NCBI GenBank assembly: GCA_002633005.1
Contig: NMRA01000187.1
Span: forward strand, 541,644-605,643
Source: Phoronis australis
Lineage: Eukaryota > Phoronida > Phoronidae
Direction of reading: 5' to 3'
DNA length: 64,000 nt
Under the pieces are notes generated by a model. That model worked only from the letters and a program-made list of their open reading frames with translations. It did no database searches and was not told the origin of the DNA. A program made the translations under genes and the position numbers. How positions within the stretch are numbered: position 1 is the stretch's first letter; each line of letters begins with the position of its first letter. Positions 48,196 through 62,500 of this stretch are shown piece by piece.

Positions 48196-50935
48196 GTTCT
48201 TGGTTTTCATGATGGTAGCTATGTGCTATGTCTGAAGTCCATATACTTAGTTACCCCAATCTATTATTATCCCAAATATTGTGTCACTGACCAAACAGCA
48301 TACTTCATAGATGTCACTGCTAAAATGTGTTCTGTGAACTTCACAAATGTCAAACTGTTTCAAGTTTGATGTATACATTTTCAGTGTTTATGATTTTGTG
48401 AATTTATTTTTGAACACGTGAAACCAGTGTCTCTTAACATGCTGTTTAGGTCTACACTGTACCTGTAGTTCGTAATTGAGCTATTGTAACTAGATCTGTC
48501 TGAATACATGTGTCTGTCACACAAGCTCGGTCCTGTGATTTTCGCTTTTAAGGAATTTGAAGACAACGATATTTATAGAAACTCTAAACGGAGATAAACA
48601 AAACAGGTTTTTCTTTCAAAGATTTGTAAACCAGACCCAGCCGTCTAATCTCCAAACTTGAAATCTAACTCAAAACTATTTTGTACTTTTTTCACTCTCC
48701 TTTGATACAAACTCAAGATAACTGTCTATTAGGCTGCGTCCGGGTCCATTATGGTACACGTAGATAAATTTTTAGTCCCAGTCTAATTTTTGTTTTGGTG
48801 AACCTTAAATAAAAGCCATGAACTCCAGCAAAAATCGAGATTTCGAGTTTATACCTTGACTGATTATACCTTACAATGTAGGGGTCATCACGTGGCAGTT
48901 AGTGTTAGAAGCACTTCAACACAAAACAATAGGCATTTATCTTGAGGTCATATTAAGACTAGAATGGAAAAGGTCAAAATTAATATCGAGTCGGTCCGAT
49001 TTCGACTGAGTACATAAAGAGACTTCAGCCGCAAGGGCCCGTTACAAAACACCTACTTCAGTTCATTTTTGACTTTTTAAGGCTTAAGGTTTGTCCCAAC
49101 TAACAAACTTTGAAACTTCCACATTCCGTAAGTTACGTCAAATTGAGAAAAAACAGTTATGTCAAAAACCTAAGTCAAACAAAGATAATTTTCTTCGGAG
49201 CAGACTTGGGACAAATTTAACTTTTATTTTGAAATTGACCTTAGTTTAAGATTTGTGTTGGGTAAATCAGTTTTCTTGGAACGGGTTCCTGGTCTTTGGT
49301 ATGCATTCGATTATTACAGTCGACGGATTCGACGAACTCTTCCGCCGTCCTTTCTTAAGAGGTAACTGATTAGCTCTCGGGAAAAAGCAATTTGTATACA
49401 ATAAAGCTGACTTGGGATGTATAGTAAAGTTATAAAAGAACAAATGTTATATTTATAATTCGGGTTTAGCCAAGACGGTAGTACGCTTTCAATTCAGTTT
49501 CTACACAGTTCATTTACTTGTATGGTGAAGGAGGTTGTTATAAAGTTTGAATAATAAAAAAATACCATCTTCACGTCGGTTGCAATGTTTTAGCTCTTCA
49601 ACAACGTGCCTGTGACTGTACTGACGGTCTTTGATGAAACAGGTCCTACGTTCATCGTTGCTACGCTGTTCGAATGTTCGCCTAAGATTAATTCAGCTCA
49701 GCGAAGTTTGTGTTTGGCGATTTAATCACTCCCATGTTGGTAAACAGATATTATGGTGCGAGAAAACATGTGCATTAGTATCCATTCTAACCAAAGCATT
49801 CACTCGTGTAAAAGGGAAATATTTACAGACGGGTATCCAAAGGGGGTACAGACCCTTCCTGCTCGGCATCTCTTGTGTATTACTGTAGTGGAGGAAAGTG
49901 CTCACCATATAACCCTGTCCCTTTCAAGCCGATCCCCGTCTCTTGACGTCATTGATGCGAGCTTTATTACAGGCACTCCCCTAATAAACATTTCATTTTT
50001 ATACTTACTTTACTGAAAATAATGCTTTTAAGTTCCCGGCATAATCACACATTTCGTCTAAGACTTGTCTGAAACTGTGCCTTGTGAAACATGGCGTTAA
50101 TTGTAATTCAAGGCAAAGTAATTTTCACCAAATTTTTGTCGTCCACACATAAATATGCCCTCTGATTTCACGCGATATCAGTATTCATGATGATAAAGGT
50201 AAAAATGAGCGCTAACCTCGGTTGGAAATGCATGGTTCACTTTCTCCGTGAAAACTTCCAATCAAAAGGTTCTCTTGGAGCCTCAGTCTTTAAAAGTTAC
50301 CATTTTCAACTACTGCTAGTGACAAGAGTTTTCAATCTATTTAAAATGCTTTTATTGCAAAAGATATACTCAATTTGGCGGCATGTCATCTCTTGTACCA
50401 TTTCGGACTTAATGAGATGCAATGCATCTGTCCTATAATCTTACCAAAGGGCTAAGTTTGTGATACTAGCCGCTACAAAAAGATTTGTCGTGAAACAACC
50501 CCTGCGAATGCAACCTGCCGTAACACTGAAGTGATGGGGTTCCATTTTCGAGAGCATTGTCTAAATAGTTGAGTATCGTAATTTACAATAGTCGAGTACC
50601 TTTCCAAAATACGTTTGTTCTTTCGTGGGAAAAGTTGTTGGCACGCCACATTGGAAGTCGCGAGCAAACAAAACAACGCCTCGACATTTTGCTCACGAAC
50701 TATCTCAAACAAAGGTTGTTTTTTTTTTCAATATTACAGCCGCTATGCATATTGGCTTTGTGTTCATCTCAATATCGAAAAATTTTTGTAAAAGTTCTAT
50801 AAACCTGATAAGAACCATGTGCTTATATCTCATGGATGTTGACACAGCAGAGCATTTTCTACAAATATTGAGCGCTGGATCGCTTATCTCAGATACTGAG
50901 GATCAGTTCATCTGGACATAACACGGTCACCAACC
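48196..50935. other. Intergenic between TDP1 and metalloprotease
   Basis: No convincing exon was seen. It holds a GGGCCCGTT-ended MITE at 49035-49292. The remainder is AT-rich with incidental ORFs. Confidence 0.4.
49035..49292. mobile_element. MITE, GGGCCC family (third, diverged copy)
   Basis: It begins 'aagggcccgttacaaaac' and ends 'ttttcttggaacgggttcc', the same end sequences and 'gacaaatttaa'/'cttaagg' internal style as 37277-37535. Confidence 0.65.
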
Positions 50936-53900
50936 ATGTGGCGCGCCAAGAGTATAGCTTTCCTCTCGGTTGTAGTGGCGGCCATGGGCCATTACGATGA
51001 TCACGGTAAGAGTGTAAGAAAACAAGAAATATTTCGCCAGAATTTACAGAAAAATTTACGCTACCTTTTTCAAAATAGAAAATCAACTGAGATGAGTAAA
51101 CATGGTTGTAGATTTTTCCTCTATATAAAAGAATGCTTGCGTATTTTAGAAGACGAACTTCTGTTTTGTCGTGACTCAACACACTAGCTAGAACAGACTT
51201 TCATTTTTGTTTGGAGTACATAGAGATAAAAACGTACTGTAACTTACCATGTGTGCGCGTATTTGGGCCCTACAATACGTACACTACGCCTGTTTTCAGG
51301 TTTAGACGCCGCGCCATGCAGACCCTATGGGTGCCGGAAAATATTCTCAGTGTTTTGCCACCAGAGTTTTTTACACGGCAGTATTAGATGAAACTATGTC
51401 GTAATTAGAGGAGATTCGACTTGAGGAACTTCGTTTATTTCTATTCCCAGTCGATGATAACGGACCAGAATGGGAGGAACCACCAGTTCCGGCGCACGTG
51501 ACAAGGCGCGCCATTCCAGGTCCAGCCACGGTAGAGGTGTTGGCTGTGATAGACTACCAGTTAGCCAGACAACTGAAGAAAAAAGGCAAAAAGTATGCCA
51601 AGCAGTACATCGCCAATTATTACAATGCGGTAAGAAGTGTTACTTGCGATGTAAATTACTGGCTACTAAAGTGACACAATCGGCGAAAGAGTAGTTTTTG
51701 AGATCAGTCTCAACTCACTAACTCAGGCGTCGCAGTTCAACGGTTTGCTAAAGGAGCGAACTCGAAACCATACTCAGTTAGTAGCCGATGGTTTAAGCCA
51801 CTGGCGTACATTTCAACGGCAAGAACTGTTAATTTGCAATAAAAAATACAAAATGCAATGGATTGTGTTGTTTTACAACTCTGGTGAAAGACAATGAGAT
51901 TAAGAAGTTTATTCCATCTAACAATTAATAATCCCCAAATGCGTCTTTCGGTCCTAAAACACATCATATCCTCTTATTAAATACAGCATTTCTCAAAGGA
52001 CTCTTAGAAGTTGAATATTCAAATAACTTTTTGTTCGACAATTCAGTTAATTGCTCAGCATAGACAAAGCTAATTGTGGTTTTAACTTTGGATAACAACA
52101 TACACTAAAATGTATTCTGGAATCGGGCCAAGTAAATTACCTTCAACACCGTTTCATTTAATTTAGCCGGATGGACATTTGTTTCTGTACATTTATATTT
52201 TTAAGCGTAAAGGTCTGTTAATGCAAGTCGTTTTGCAAAAAAATCCAAATATTTTTCTGCAAAACTTTTACTCCACTGAAACACACAATGTAGGTAATAC
52301 AAACTCTTGCCACAGAATTTCAATATTCCACAAAAGAATCCGCAAAAATCTGCAATCCGAAGTTTTTGCGTTCATAAAATACATTTTTATGATTCCGAAA
52401 AAGATTCGCATGAACAGGCTTAAAACTGTTTCTTACAGGTCAACATGCGTTTTCGTGCGATTAAAGAGTTTGATATCAGCGTGGTGTTAGCCGGCATTTA
52501 TTACTGCACGGTAAGTAGTCTTAATATATAAACGGAAGATATTCTTAAATTCAGGGCTTGGAATGACCAATGACAAAAAAGAGGAAAATTTTCCAAGTGA
52601 CTGTATCGTACCACAAATACATAAGCTTGTGTGCTAGAAGTATTTTTTGTGTTGTATATTTTAACTGATACAAACGTTTTTGCATGAATAAAGTCAAAAT
52701 AATGACAAAAAAGAGACAAAAAGAGGAAACTGGGAATCAAATGAGAGGGAATCGAAATCAAAAAAGATCGAGGAAATCCTCTTAAAAGAGGAAAATTCCA
52801 AGCCCTGTAAATTGGTACAGTAACTTATTGCCCATAGTCTGAATCTTTACTTTATATCATGAGTTTTGCCTCAACGGGCACCATTTCACCCCATGCTCAC
52901 AAAACGTATTCTACTCAATGGAGAAATATTTTTTAAATACTGCTGTAATCCCGCCTCCCATAAAACTAAATGATTTGATTTAGGTCACTTTCGGCCTGAA
53001 TTTGTGAGACCATTCATTCCCCTTGAGCCTGGGATGGATATGGCTGGCGGAGATCTGAGCGATACATAAGATTTAACGCATTAAATGTATTTAAAGAGAT
53101 TATTTTCCCTTTTCGTGTATTTCTATTTCTATCACTGTACTATTTTGGTAATAAATACATCAAGCGTGAGCTCTAATTTCTTTGTTGCGCAAAATACTGA
53201 TAGGTTTCAAAGGCATCGAATTATTTCCGTGTTAGGGAAGAACTGAGTTCAGCAGTGCTTGAGATCATCTTCAGCGCATAAAATGACTCGCCGTGACCAG
53301 TCAACTGATCGAGCCTTATCTCAAGTCACTCATAACAGACGCTTAGTACTTCCCAAGCTCACTAATCATTTGATAAATAAGCAATTTTAATACCAGATCC
53401 ATGTTTTGAAAGTGGCCTAAATTAAAGTTACTTTTTACCGAAGGCGGGTTCATAGCCAAACTAAATATATTTAGAGCGAAAACGACTTCTTCACTAAGAA
53501 CAAAGTTGGGGGCTACGTCAAAGCCACCTCCGCCATCGCCGATCTTCGTAAATGGCTGTACAGCAAACGAACTTCCCTGCCAAAACACGACGTGGCTATG
53601 GTACACACAACGTGAGTTGTTTTTTTCCAAAATTTTTAAGTAAAAGATATGCCTGAGGGTTTGAGTAAACTGTTGAGGTGCCCAGGTTTGAATCATAGCT
53701 AGGGTCCTTGGCGTGGGGGGAGGGGCGATTAGGCCCCTGAGCGCCAACAGAAAAGGAGCAAACAGGAGTTAGAAGTTTTAGTTTTACTGGGGTTGAAGAA
53801 AAATACGAGCGCACTCAGGTTTCGTCACCACTCCCCACATCAAATGAAGCCTACCGTGCCATTCTACATGTATATAGTTGTTCACATCCCTACTATAGTA

Positions 53901-56900
53901 CATTTTCCAGGCCATACACTCTATCCTTGCCTCTATCTATTTTAATCAATCCCTCAATCTATTCGCCACTTAGGCCTACGTATTCCATCAACGTATCCTT
54001 CCGATCGTCCATAGTGCCATCAACAGAATTTTAAGACCTAGGGGTGTTACAATGGGCATATACATAAAGAGGCACGTTATATTCCTCCAGAAAATAAATA
54101 TGTGGCTCCTGCTGTGGACCTGCCACTGTTAAACCTGACATAAAACTTCCACCATTGTTTCCAGGTACGACCTCTGCAGCGGTTCCCCGACGTGCTACAG
54201 CTCTACCACAGGATACGCCTACATCAGCACAGCATGTGGCCTGCCAGATAAGCGCGGATATATGTGGAATTGTGGGATTGTTGAAGACGTCGGCTCATTC
54301 AGTACGACAGTGATCGCGGCTCACGAATTAGCTCACACGTGTGTAGATGATTTTAGATACGTTATAAAACCTTTTTTACTCATCACTGCTCGCATTAATG
54401 CACGTTTACTGTACATATATTTATACCTCTAGCACTATGTGTAATATTTAAAATTTAGGGACTGAATGTCTTGTAACTGAGTAAACCTCATAAAAAATAA
54501 ACCAACACATGGGGTCTGAAATATGACGTAAACTTGATATTTTCCGTCTCTCTTTAGTCTGGTATTGTATTTCAGAACTGACAAATATGTTCAAATAATT
54601 GACCTACATGTACCGCAAGCTCTGCCCCCTTACGTAATGTCGACTAACAAACAATAAGCAACGTGTTGTTTGTCGGGTAAAATGGCGGCTTGGAAACGAA
54701 GGCGTGTCAACAATGCTGCGTTCTAAATGGTCAGTTAAGCCGTCACTCAAAATCCTGGCGATAGGTCAATTAACATGGCGAATACGAATATGATGCGATT
54801 GTTTGCAGTTTGGGTGTGAAGCACGATGGATCTAGTGATGTGAAAGCATGTCCCGAGAAGGACGGATATATCATGGGCAAGAGGTCAGGTACAAACGGAT
54901 TCTTATTCTCCAAATGTTCCAAAGATCAAATGAAGACATTCCTTGAGTAAGTCAAATTTTGGTGTAACTGTTGCTTTTGCTCTTGATACAGTATTTCATC
55001 ACCAGTTTACAAAAATGGCATAGATTTCCAAAAAGTCGTGGCCTCTCAATCCTGGTCTACAGCCAGCATCGAGTAAAACTCGCACAAACCCGCTGATCTG
55101 AGGCAATACTGAAATACCAGTATAATGATATAAAGGCAAGTGGCCAAAATCAAAACTGTTTTGACTGAAGTCACATGTTTGTTAACGCCTTTTGAAACTT
55201 TTGAGCTAGTTGTTTCTAACTCGCCAAGTAGGCCTAGTCTTCATAAGATACATACGTTCTCACAGGAAGCTGCAATGTGCCTTGTTAATCGTTATTTGCG
55301 TACAGGAAATCTACTTCGTCGTGCCTATACAAAAAGGACGGCAATGTTATAAAGGCATCTGCCAAGTACCCTGGACAATTCCTAGACGCTGACGAGCAGT
55401 GTAAACTGAATAGAGGACCATCGTCCAAATCTTGCTGGGTAAGTTCGTAATCCTATGATGGCAATATATTACAGATCTCGAAGCCGTAAACTCCCGGTCC
55501 CATTAGCACCTTGGTACAGATAGGTGAACATTAGCCGAGGACGAGCATAGGTTGAAACAATTTTGTCAAGAAGCTCAAATTTTGCAACTAATAACTAGCT
55601 CAGCATTACTCAGGGTTTTAGTCACTAGCATAGCTACAGTATTCAACGGGAGGGCCAAACGCGAAATTGTTGACAACTAGGGGGCGGACCGGATAAAATG
55701 GATGTCAACCTGAGGGCATTTTGCAATTAACAGAACTGAAATGCCTTCCGACCTAGGAGATTTTTTCAGTAAACATGGGCCATGGCCCCTTTTTACCTCA
55801 TCCGTGCATGATTGCGCCAGATACGGCACTGTACCAGATTTACATGTAGGTACGTTAACGAGCTGTACCATGGGGGTTGTTGGACGATCTTCTTTATAGA
55901 GAACAGAACACACGGTTCTTCGCTGAGCGTTCAACTGAAGCCTACTCAGAACAAAAAGTTTAGTCACCCGATATACCAGTACTTTTCTGAGACATTGACG
56001 ACGTTCCTTTAATACAAGAGTGGCTATGCATTCATATGTTTTACTAACTTTTCAACAACACATAAATGACTTGCGCATTAAAAATGGCTTTAAAATACCT
56101 CTTGAAACAGAATCAGTGATTTTCGAACTTTAGAGACAACAGTATTTCAGTGTCGGCTTTTGCGGATTCATTTTGTTGCAAGTTTCCGTCGCCTTGGAAG
56201 CTAGGTAGCGAGTTGTATGTGGATCCAGCTTTTGAGACTGTATGTCCATTAATATTTCAGACAGACTCCAGAACCTGTACCAAATTAGGCTGCGTGGTGC
56301 CAAACCCGAATGGCGGCAATGGTTTGTACTGTAAATGGAATGGCGGCGCTGTATACGGTACCACGTGCGGAAACAACAAGGCAAGTTAAGTCTTCATCTA
56401 GCCAGGCCTTTAATTTTTTGAAGACAACACATTTGAACTTTAAAGCATATAACTCGCGCTCTGGAGTCACCCTAAAACTGACTGGAAAATAAAGTGACAT
56501 TTTCAAATATCGATCCGTTCACGACGATATGATAGATACTGTCTGAGAAGCAGCGTGTTGTTGAGATTTCTAATCTTCACCATTCGTGTACTAGATGCCA
56601 TCATAGACTATAGATATGGGTATCTATGATGCCATTACGCAATTTTTTCGCTCATAGACGAGGTGCGTCCAGCTTATGGTTTATTAAAATAGATCCACTT
56701 TATATTTTAATATCACTCCAAAGAGGACAATTTGTTGTTTCGTTTCATTTTACACGATAAGCAACTTCTTAATCCCCAACTAACTGTTTGAAGCTTGAGG
56801 CGTTCAACGTCGTGCTGAATACATGTAATACTCGAGACCCTTAATCCCTGTTTGGCGCACTGCGTTGACGTTTTTCATGCATTACGTCCACTCACGTAGG

Positions 56901-57253
56901 AAACAACGTAGTGTGAAGCAGGATTCTCGTTATCCTTCCACGATAAATAGAGTAAAAACTATCTCAGATAATTTCGATGTCTTCAAGCTAACTATAATTA
57001 TACACTTTTAAATTATCTTCTTAACTTGATAGCAGAAGTACGTAACTAAGTACTCGTGGTCAGTCCTGGACTGTTTACTGAGTGAAAATGTGAGAGGGGC
57101 ATTTAAGGTTCACAAACTAGAACTGTTTGTTATGTATTTCCATAGTGCCGAGCCGAGATACGTTCTTAAAAGACTAGCCATAATGCACAGTAATTATTAT
57201 TTGAAATTTAATTTCAGATTTGTAATGGTGGCGCCTGTGTAGCTGAACCATAA
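50936..57253 (+). CDS. Secreted M12B (reprolysin/ADAM-type) zinc metalloprotease, compact
   Basis: A probable extracellular endopeptidase of 352 residues. Nine exons: 50936-51005, 51451-51629, 52439-52510, 53475-53611, 54165-54338, 54809-54946, 55306-55438, 56261-56380 and 57218-57253, all in phase. Residues 1-17 form a signal peptide (WRAK followed by a hydrophobic run). A dibasic TRR site near residue 43 could release the mature enzyme. The catalytic domain starts about residue 50 (VEVLAVIDYQ). The zinc site HELAHTLGVKHD (H206, E207, H210, H216) and Met-turn (YIM, M233) are intact. A short cysteine-rich tail ends CNGGACVAEP. No disintegrin, thrombospondin or membrane segment is seen, and the usual ~200-residue prodomain is missing. 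Intron 8 has a GC donor (AAG|GCAAGT); reading on instead meets a stop two codons later. It resembles invertebrate MIG-17-like or stand-alone M12B proteases; the substrate is unknown. Confidence 0.9.
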
Positions 57254-57795
57254 TACAAAACCCGGAAACAAGATTTTGTTAAGAGAAGTTTGGGCAGTGG
57301 GTGACGCTCGCCAGAAAAGTAGAAGTGTATAGTACCGTATACATATAAATATTTAGTTGCATGAGCCATGTTCTTAATCCTATGCCCATATGCTTCGCGT
57401 GCGCCTATTCTTGGCTTAAGTTATACGCCAGGTCCCATCCCTTCACGAGCTTGAAAGATTAGCCAATGTAAGCGGCCTGATGTCTTTTGGGGCGCATCAT
57501 ACATGTGAAGGCCATATACCAAACGATCAATCTTGGGATATTTTTGATATAGTTTCACTTAGCATGCCCACAAGAGATTACATTGACTAGACTGGTAAAC
57601 GCATAATATCCTGAGTGTTTATGTGCGCTTTCATTCCATTGTTTGTTCTTCTTAAAATAATTGAAGTAATAGATTCAAATTTCACTGACAAAAATGTTCT
57701 CATTGTTTCACATGTAGCATTTCACATATGGGCGCATACATCTAAACCTAGATTATAAGACTATGGATAATGAATACTGTACAAGCACACAAGAC

Positions 57796-57801
57796 AATAA
57801 A
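57796..57801 (+). promoter_or_regulatory. Possible polyadenylation signal for the metalloprotease
   Basis: An AATAAA about 540 bases after the stop codon, the first clear one seen downstream on this strand. Confidence 0.35.
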
Positions 57802-59509
57802 ATATTTATACATAAGGGTGACTCTTTATACAAAAAATTCACAGTGGTCACGGCAAGAAACGTATTGCTCTAAATCTATACCATAACAGTGCCCAAACAA
57901 TCTCTACATCCAATTTTTCACTTATTTAGCACACCATATGGCTGACAAGTGAAATTCTATTTTCAAATTGTCAAAATTTTCCACAAAAATAAAGATTAAG
58001 AAAATGTTAGTCTATCAGTAGCATGGCTTGTAATGTGTAGATGTCAAAAAAAATTTTTTGGTAAATATTCCACTATTTGTAGTAAAGTACGGTAAGCAGC
58101 ATTTGAAATATGACAATTATTTCACAATTATTATTGTTCTGTGAAATAATAGGAGACTTGCCATTGTGCTAATCCTTTAACAAATTGAAAATGGAGATAA
58201 AAAACTCACAGAATTAGATAACAAAAAGGAGTGAAGTTCTTTGAACGCAATGGCAAAATTTCCCCTATAGATTTTTCGGTTGAGCACAGAGTTCCACTCA
58301 CAAACTTATCCGATGCAGTTTATAGCTGTAACAGAGACTCATATATATTAACTGTAAATCATCAAAGTCCAACAGAACTGAGAAGTGCGAATGCTTTATT
58401 CATCCTCACCTGTGTTGTTAATTTATATTATTTTGTTGAACTTAATTATTTACAAAAATAAAAATAACTACAACATACAAAAATATGTAAGGTGGTACAG
58501 GAAGACACAGTACACCAAGAAATACTATCAAAACATAATGAAGTTGTAGTACCGTAATTTGGCGAACAAGATGCTAAAAATCAAATTTCACCCCGAATTT
58601 GTTGCATGATCTTTGACATGGGTACAGAAATCCTTAAAGCAACAAGTCCTTGCATTCTCTAACAATAATCGCTCATCAAGTTTTTCTGACAACCCTGACT
58701 GAATCTGTTCGCGATTATTGTACTGAGAGAATACAGGAACATCTGGCTTCGGGGACATTTTGTATTGAGAGAATACAAGGACATCTGGCTTTGGGAACAT
58801 TTTGTACTGAGAGAATAAAAGGACATCTGGCTTTGGGGACATATTGTACTAAGAGAATACAAGGACATCTGGCTTTGAGGACATTTTGTACCCTGAACAA
58901 AGATCATGATTTGTTTTGATGTACAAAATACAAAAAATAAACACAGGTAAAACAGACAGTAAACAATGTCTTGTTTCTGTAAAATAGGAACAGCAACTTA
59001 TTTTTAATGACAAACTCTAAACTTAAATCAAAATGTAGTCACTGACACAGTTAGAAAACATTATCTTACATTCTACACACGATTCCTGTGAGTAAGTTAA
59101 CAGTGCACTCCTAGTATGCACAAACTGTGAGGTAGAAGTGCCCCCACATACTACTCGGTGGCAGTAAGGGGTCATGGTCCCTTGGGACATGTCGTCATCG
59201 GTTTGTTTAAAAAATGGTTAAAGAAGCTTAAAGTAAAATTCATCTGTTTTTCCTCCCATGGCTGATCGTATACTATCTGCACGACTCACTCATGCATTTT
59301 CAGTCTGACAAAAAATTACTATTTCATTGTAAAAAATATTTTTACAACAAGATTGGTGCTGATAGAAATCCACAACTTTTAAATTGATGCACATGAAGTG
59401 AAATGTTTTACCTACCTACCCATCTCCGAGCACAGGATGTTTTGGGGATATTCTTGCACAAAAATCACTTGAGATCTCCATTATAGCCATAAACCACATT
59501 TAACCTATG
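57802..59509. other. Region between convergent genes
   Basis: It lies between the 3' ends of the metalloprotease (+) and the DNA-binding gene (-), and probably contains the latter's 3' UTR. It holds a 39-bp minisatellite at 58718-58890 and no recognised exon. Confidence 0.4.
58718..58890 (+). repeat. Minisatellite, about 4.4 units of 39 bp
   Basis: The unit reads approximately ttgtactgagagaatacaag then gacatctggctttggggaca, repeated with few changes. Because 39 is divisible by three, several frames stay open and give repetitive spurious ORFs on both strands. Confidence 0.9.
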
Positions 59510-62500
59510 TCAGCTCTCAAATGAGTTACAGAATATTGTTGAATGCAGTGCCTCTATGCGATCCAGAACGTCACGACTCCAGTCGCCATCAACATATTGT
59601 TCCGAGTCCAACCAAGCAAATATCTCCACCAACTGCTGTTTGGCGAGCTGGCGTGAATCAACCGTCGCGACCTCAATTTCATTCACGGTGCTCTCGACTA
59701 CAGGCTCGGCAGCATCAAACTGAATAGACTCTTCAGTGCTTTCTTCTGTGCATATTTCTTCAGTTTCTTCCAACTTTCTTTTTCTTTGTTCAGAACTTGG
59801 TGTGGGTGGTGACCGGGCTTTTAACCTGCCAACTTTGACTAGTTCATCTAAATAGCTGAAACAAATGAACAACTGTGTTATGCCTTGGTCACAAATCAGG
59901 GCCCAGCGTCTCATTTTGTACTCAAAAATGAACTCGAAATTATTCTTGACATTTTCTGTTCTAGTTTTGGGCAAACTCAAGAAATGTGTCTATCCTTCTG
60001 TGCTCAAGTACTATGGTTTACGTCGACGGCTATCCAATCCTAGTTTGCACCTGATGACCCCACCATTAATACCACATGTTCGAGTCTGAACTCAAAATTT
60101 TGAGTTTTTACTTGAATGAGTTGTAGCTTGAATCTAGAGGTCATCAAATGTAAACTTGGACAAGATGCTCAACAGCATAAACCACAACATACTTGAGCAG
60201 AGAAATATCTACGCTTATCTTGAATGTGAAAATGTTGAAAATAATTTCAAGTTCATTTTAAGTACAAAGATAAGACTTCGGGCATAGGTGGTGCTCGATT
60301 GATCCCGCTAGGCTGCACCCCGATTTAAGGCCGTAGCTAAGATCTATGTGAGTGCATTTTTACATAAAATGAAAAATACAGTAATAACAATATTCATCAA
60401 CTTCATCAAAACATCACAACTAATCTTATGAAAACCTACATCAGCCAGTTCATGAATCACATGCCAGCATGAAAATGTGTTGCTGATTAAACGTATCCCT
60501 ATCTTTTTTGACAAAGATGTCAAGAACAAACATAAACATCTGATTTAAAGGCATAGACATGATATGAGCACAGCCAAAGAAATTGCTTTAGCATTATATC
60601 TAGGTTCTCATTCATTCCCTTGCATACACTCACTACTAAGACCGAGCTCAGAGGAGTAGGTCGAGAAACTTTTGTGCAATGCACAATTGCCTGCCAGTAA
60701 AGCCAAGATTCGAACTTTGGGAGACCAAACGGAGTCCGGAGCTCCAACCACTGAGCCACACTGTCTTCTCTGAATTATGTTCTTGGAATGATCACCAGCA
60801 AAAGTTTAACAGATGATAAAAACGGGTGGTTACTCACTTATAGTACAGACTTTTATTGACAGGGTTCATTGACCCTTTGGGAGGTCGTTTGACTTCAAGG
60901 TTCTTTGACCTGAAAATGTACAACGAATGGCGTTACCAGTCAGAACATGTTATGTGACTGTGCAAGTCAGTTTAAAACTGAGTAATGACTTTTCTAAAGG
61001 GCCCTTTCACACGATGCAGCATTGGCTGCCTGCCTCATGACATTTGCCCATAGCCACACCACCCAGTTTATCCAGCACTTTTACTAGAGCCAGTCAGTTG
61101 AGATATTAGTTTGCCCAAATACGTTGGTGACAGCATAAACAAGTTAGGCGTATTAACTAGTTACACGACCACATACTAGTTAGGGTCAACTCCCGTATGG
61201 AATTATTTTCACATTTAACATTTTTACAAGTGTCGATAAGAATACTGTTAAAATACCGATACAATGGCATAAGAATAAGAACACCATGGTATTGATATCT
61301 GCATATCAAAGCCCTGTGCCTTGAGGTTGGGATTTCAATCCCAACATTGGGCTAGACATCAACACTTATTAAGTGAGAATATCAATGGTCTTCAGAGCAC
61401 AGTATAAAATGTGAATGGTACCAAAAATTGTACCCTGCCTAGAAATGGAAAATTAGTGAACTGATCATTAGATAAGTTACTTAGAGGGGTCCCGCATATT
61501 GCGAATAAGTTTTCTCCGCTGAATAACGGGTATAAAATTGCCTCTCAAAATTTGGAACCTTGTAAGTGACTATTGCGGAAAATTGACCCAGCTCTAGTAT
61601 TTGGGCACTTGAACTTTCCGTCACAATAAGGACGGTGAACATGGTTCAATAACAAAAAATGCTACTAATGAAATATCCTCCCCAACTGTTTTGTAGTTTG
61701 CTTGAGGCACAATCAGACTGTGAATTTCGATTATTCAAAAACTAAATGTAAACACAGGCACTAACTTCCTGTAGCGTCTGATAGACTTGATATCCTCGGG
61801 AGTGGGGTAGAATCGCCTGTTCCTGAAGTCAAACTGATCTTTGGACTGTGACCAAGCCCAACACAGCACCAGGATATCCATGGGTTTTCTACCCTACAAA
61901 CAACGGAAAACATTTAGATTTGCCACGAAACAGATGTCTCATCAAAGATGTGTTCACTTCTGAAACATGTAAATGATGGAGCGAGTTTTCCATATGCTTA
62001 CTCAGCATTCCATATTCATCGACTCAGCAGCTGAATTTGACCTTTAATTTTCATGTGACCTGATTCATGACTTCAGAACTACTTTCCATTGAACAGTCTG
62101 GTAGACTAGGGAACATATTTTATTAATGCAAAATGTAAAACATTGTGTCATATTTTTTGTCTTCTCAATGCTCAAAATACCGTTAAACCCATACAGTCAG
62201 TAAACAGTTTTCCAAAATATAGTCAAGAACAGACAGATTAGGCAACAATTTTGCAGCACTTCATGCTTTTCTGTCACAAGTCCGAACACCTTAAGCCAGA
62301 CCTACCTCAGTCAGGAGTTTTCCAACATAGTCAACCAATTCAGGATCAATACTAGACACCCTCAGCTGTTGAGGGTCAGACAGGTCATGGCCATTGTGGT
62401 CCACAAACTTTCGAACAATGCCAACCCACAAGCCCTTCATGGGCAGGAACTCGAAGCAGAATGAAATGTACGCTGGACAGCAATTGGCTCGTGTCAGAGA

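Noticed and set aside
53343-53814. Minus-strand ORFs of 134 and 72 codons
   Set aside because: They are antisense to metalloprotease exon 4 (53475-53611), which is supported by phase and similarity.
58588-58919. Repetitive ORFs on both strands
   Set aside because: They are the translation of a 39-bp minisatellite whose unit is a multiple of three.
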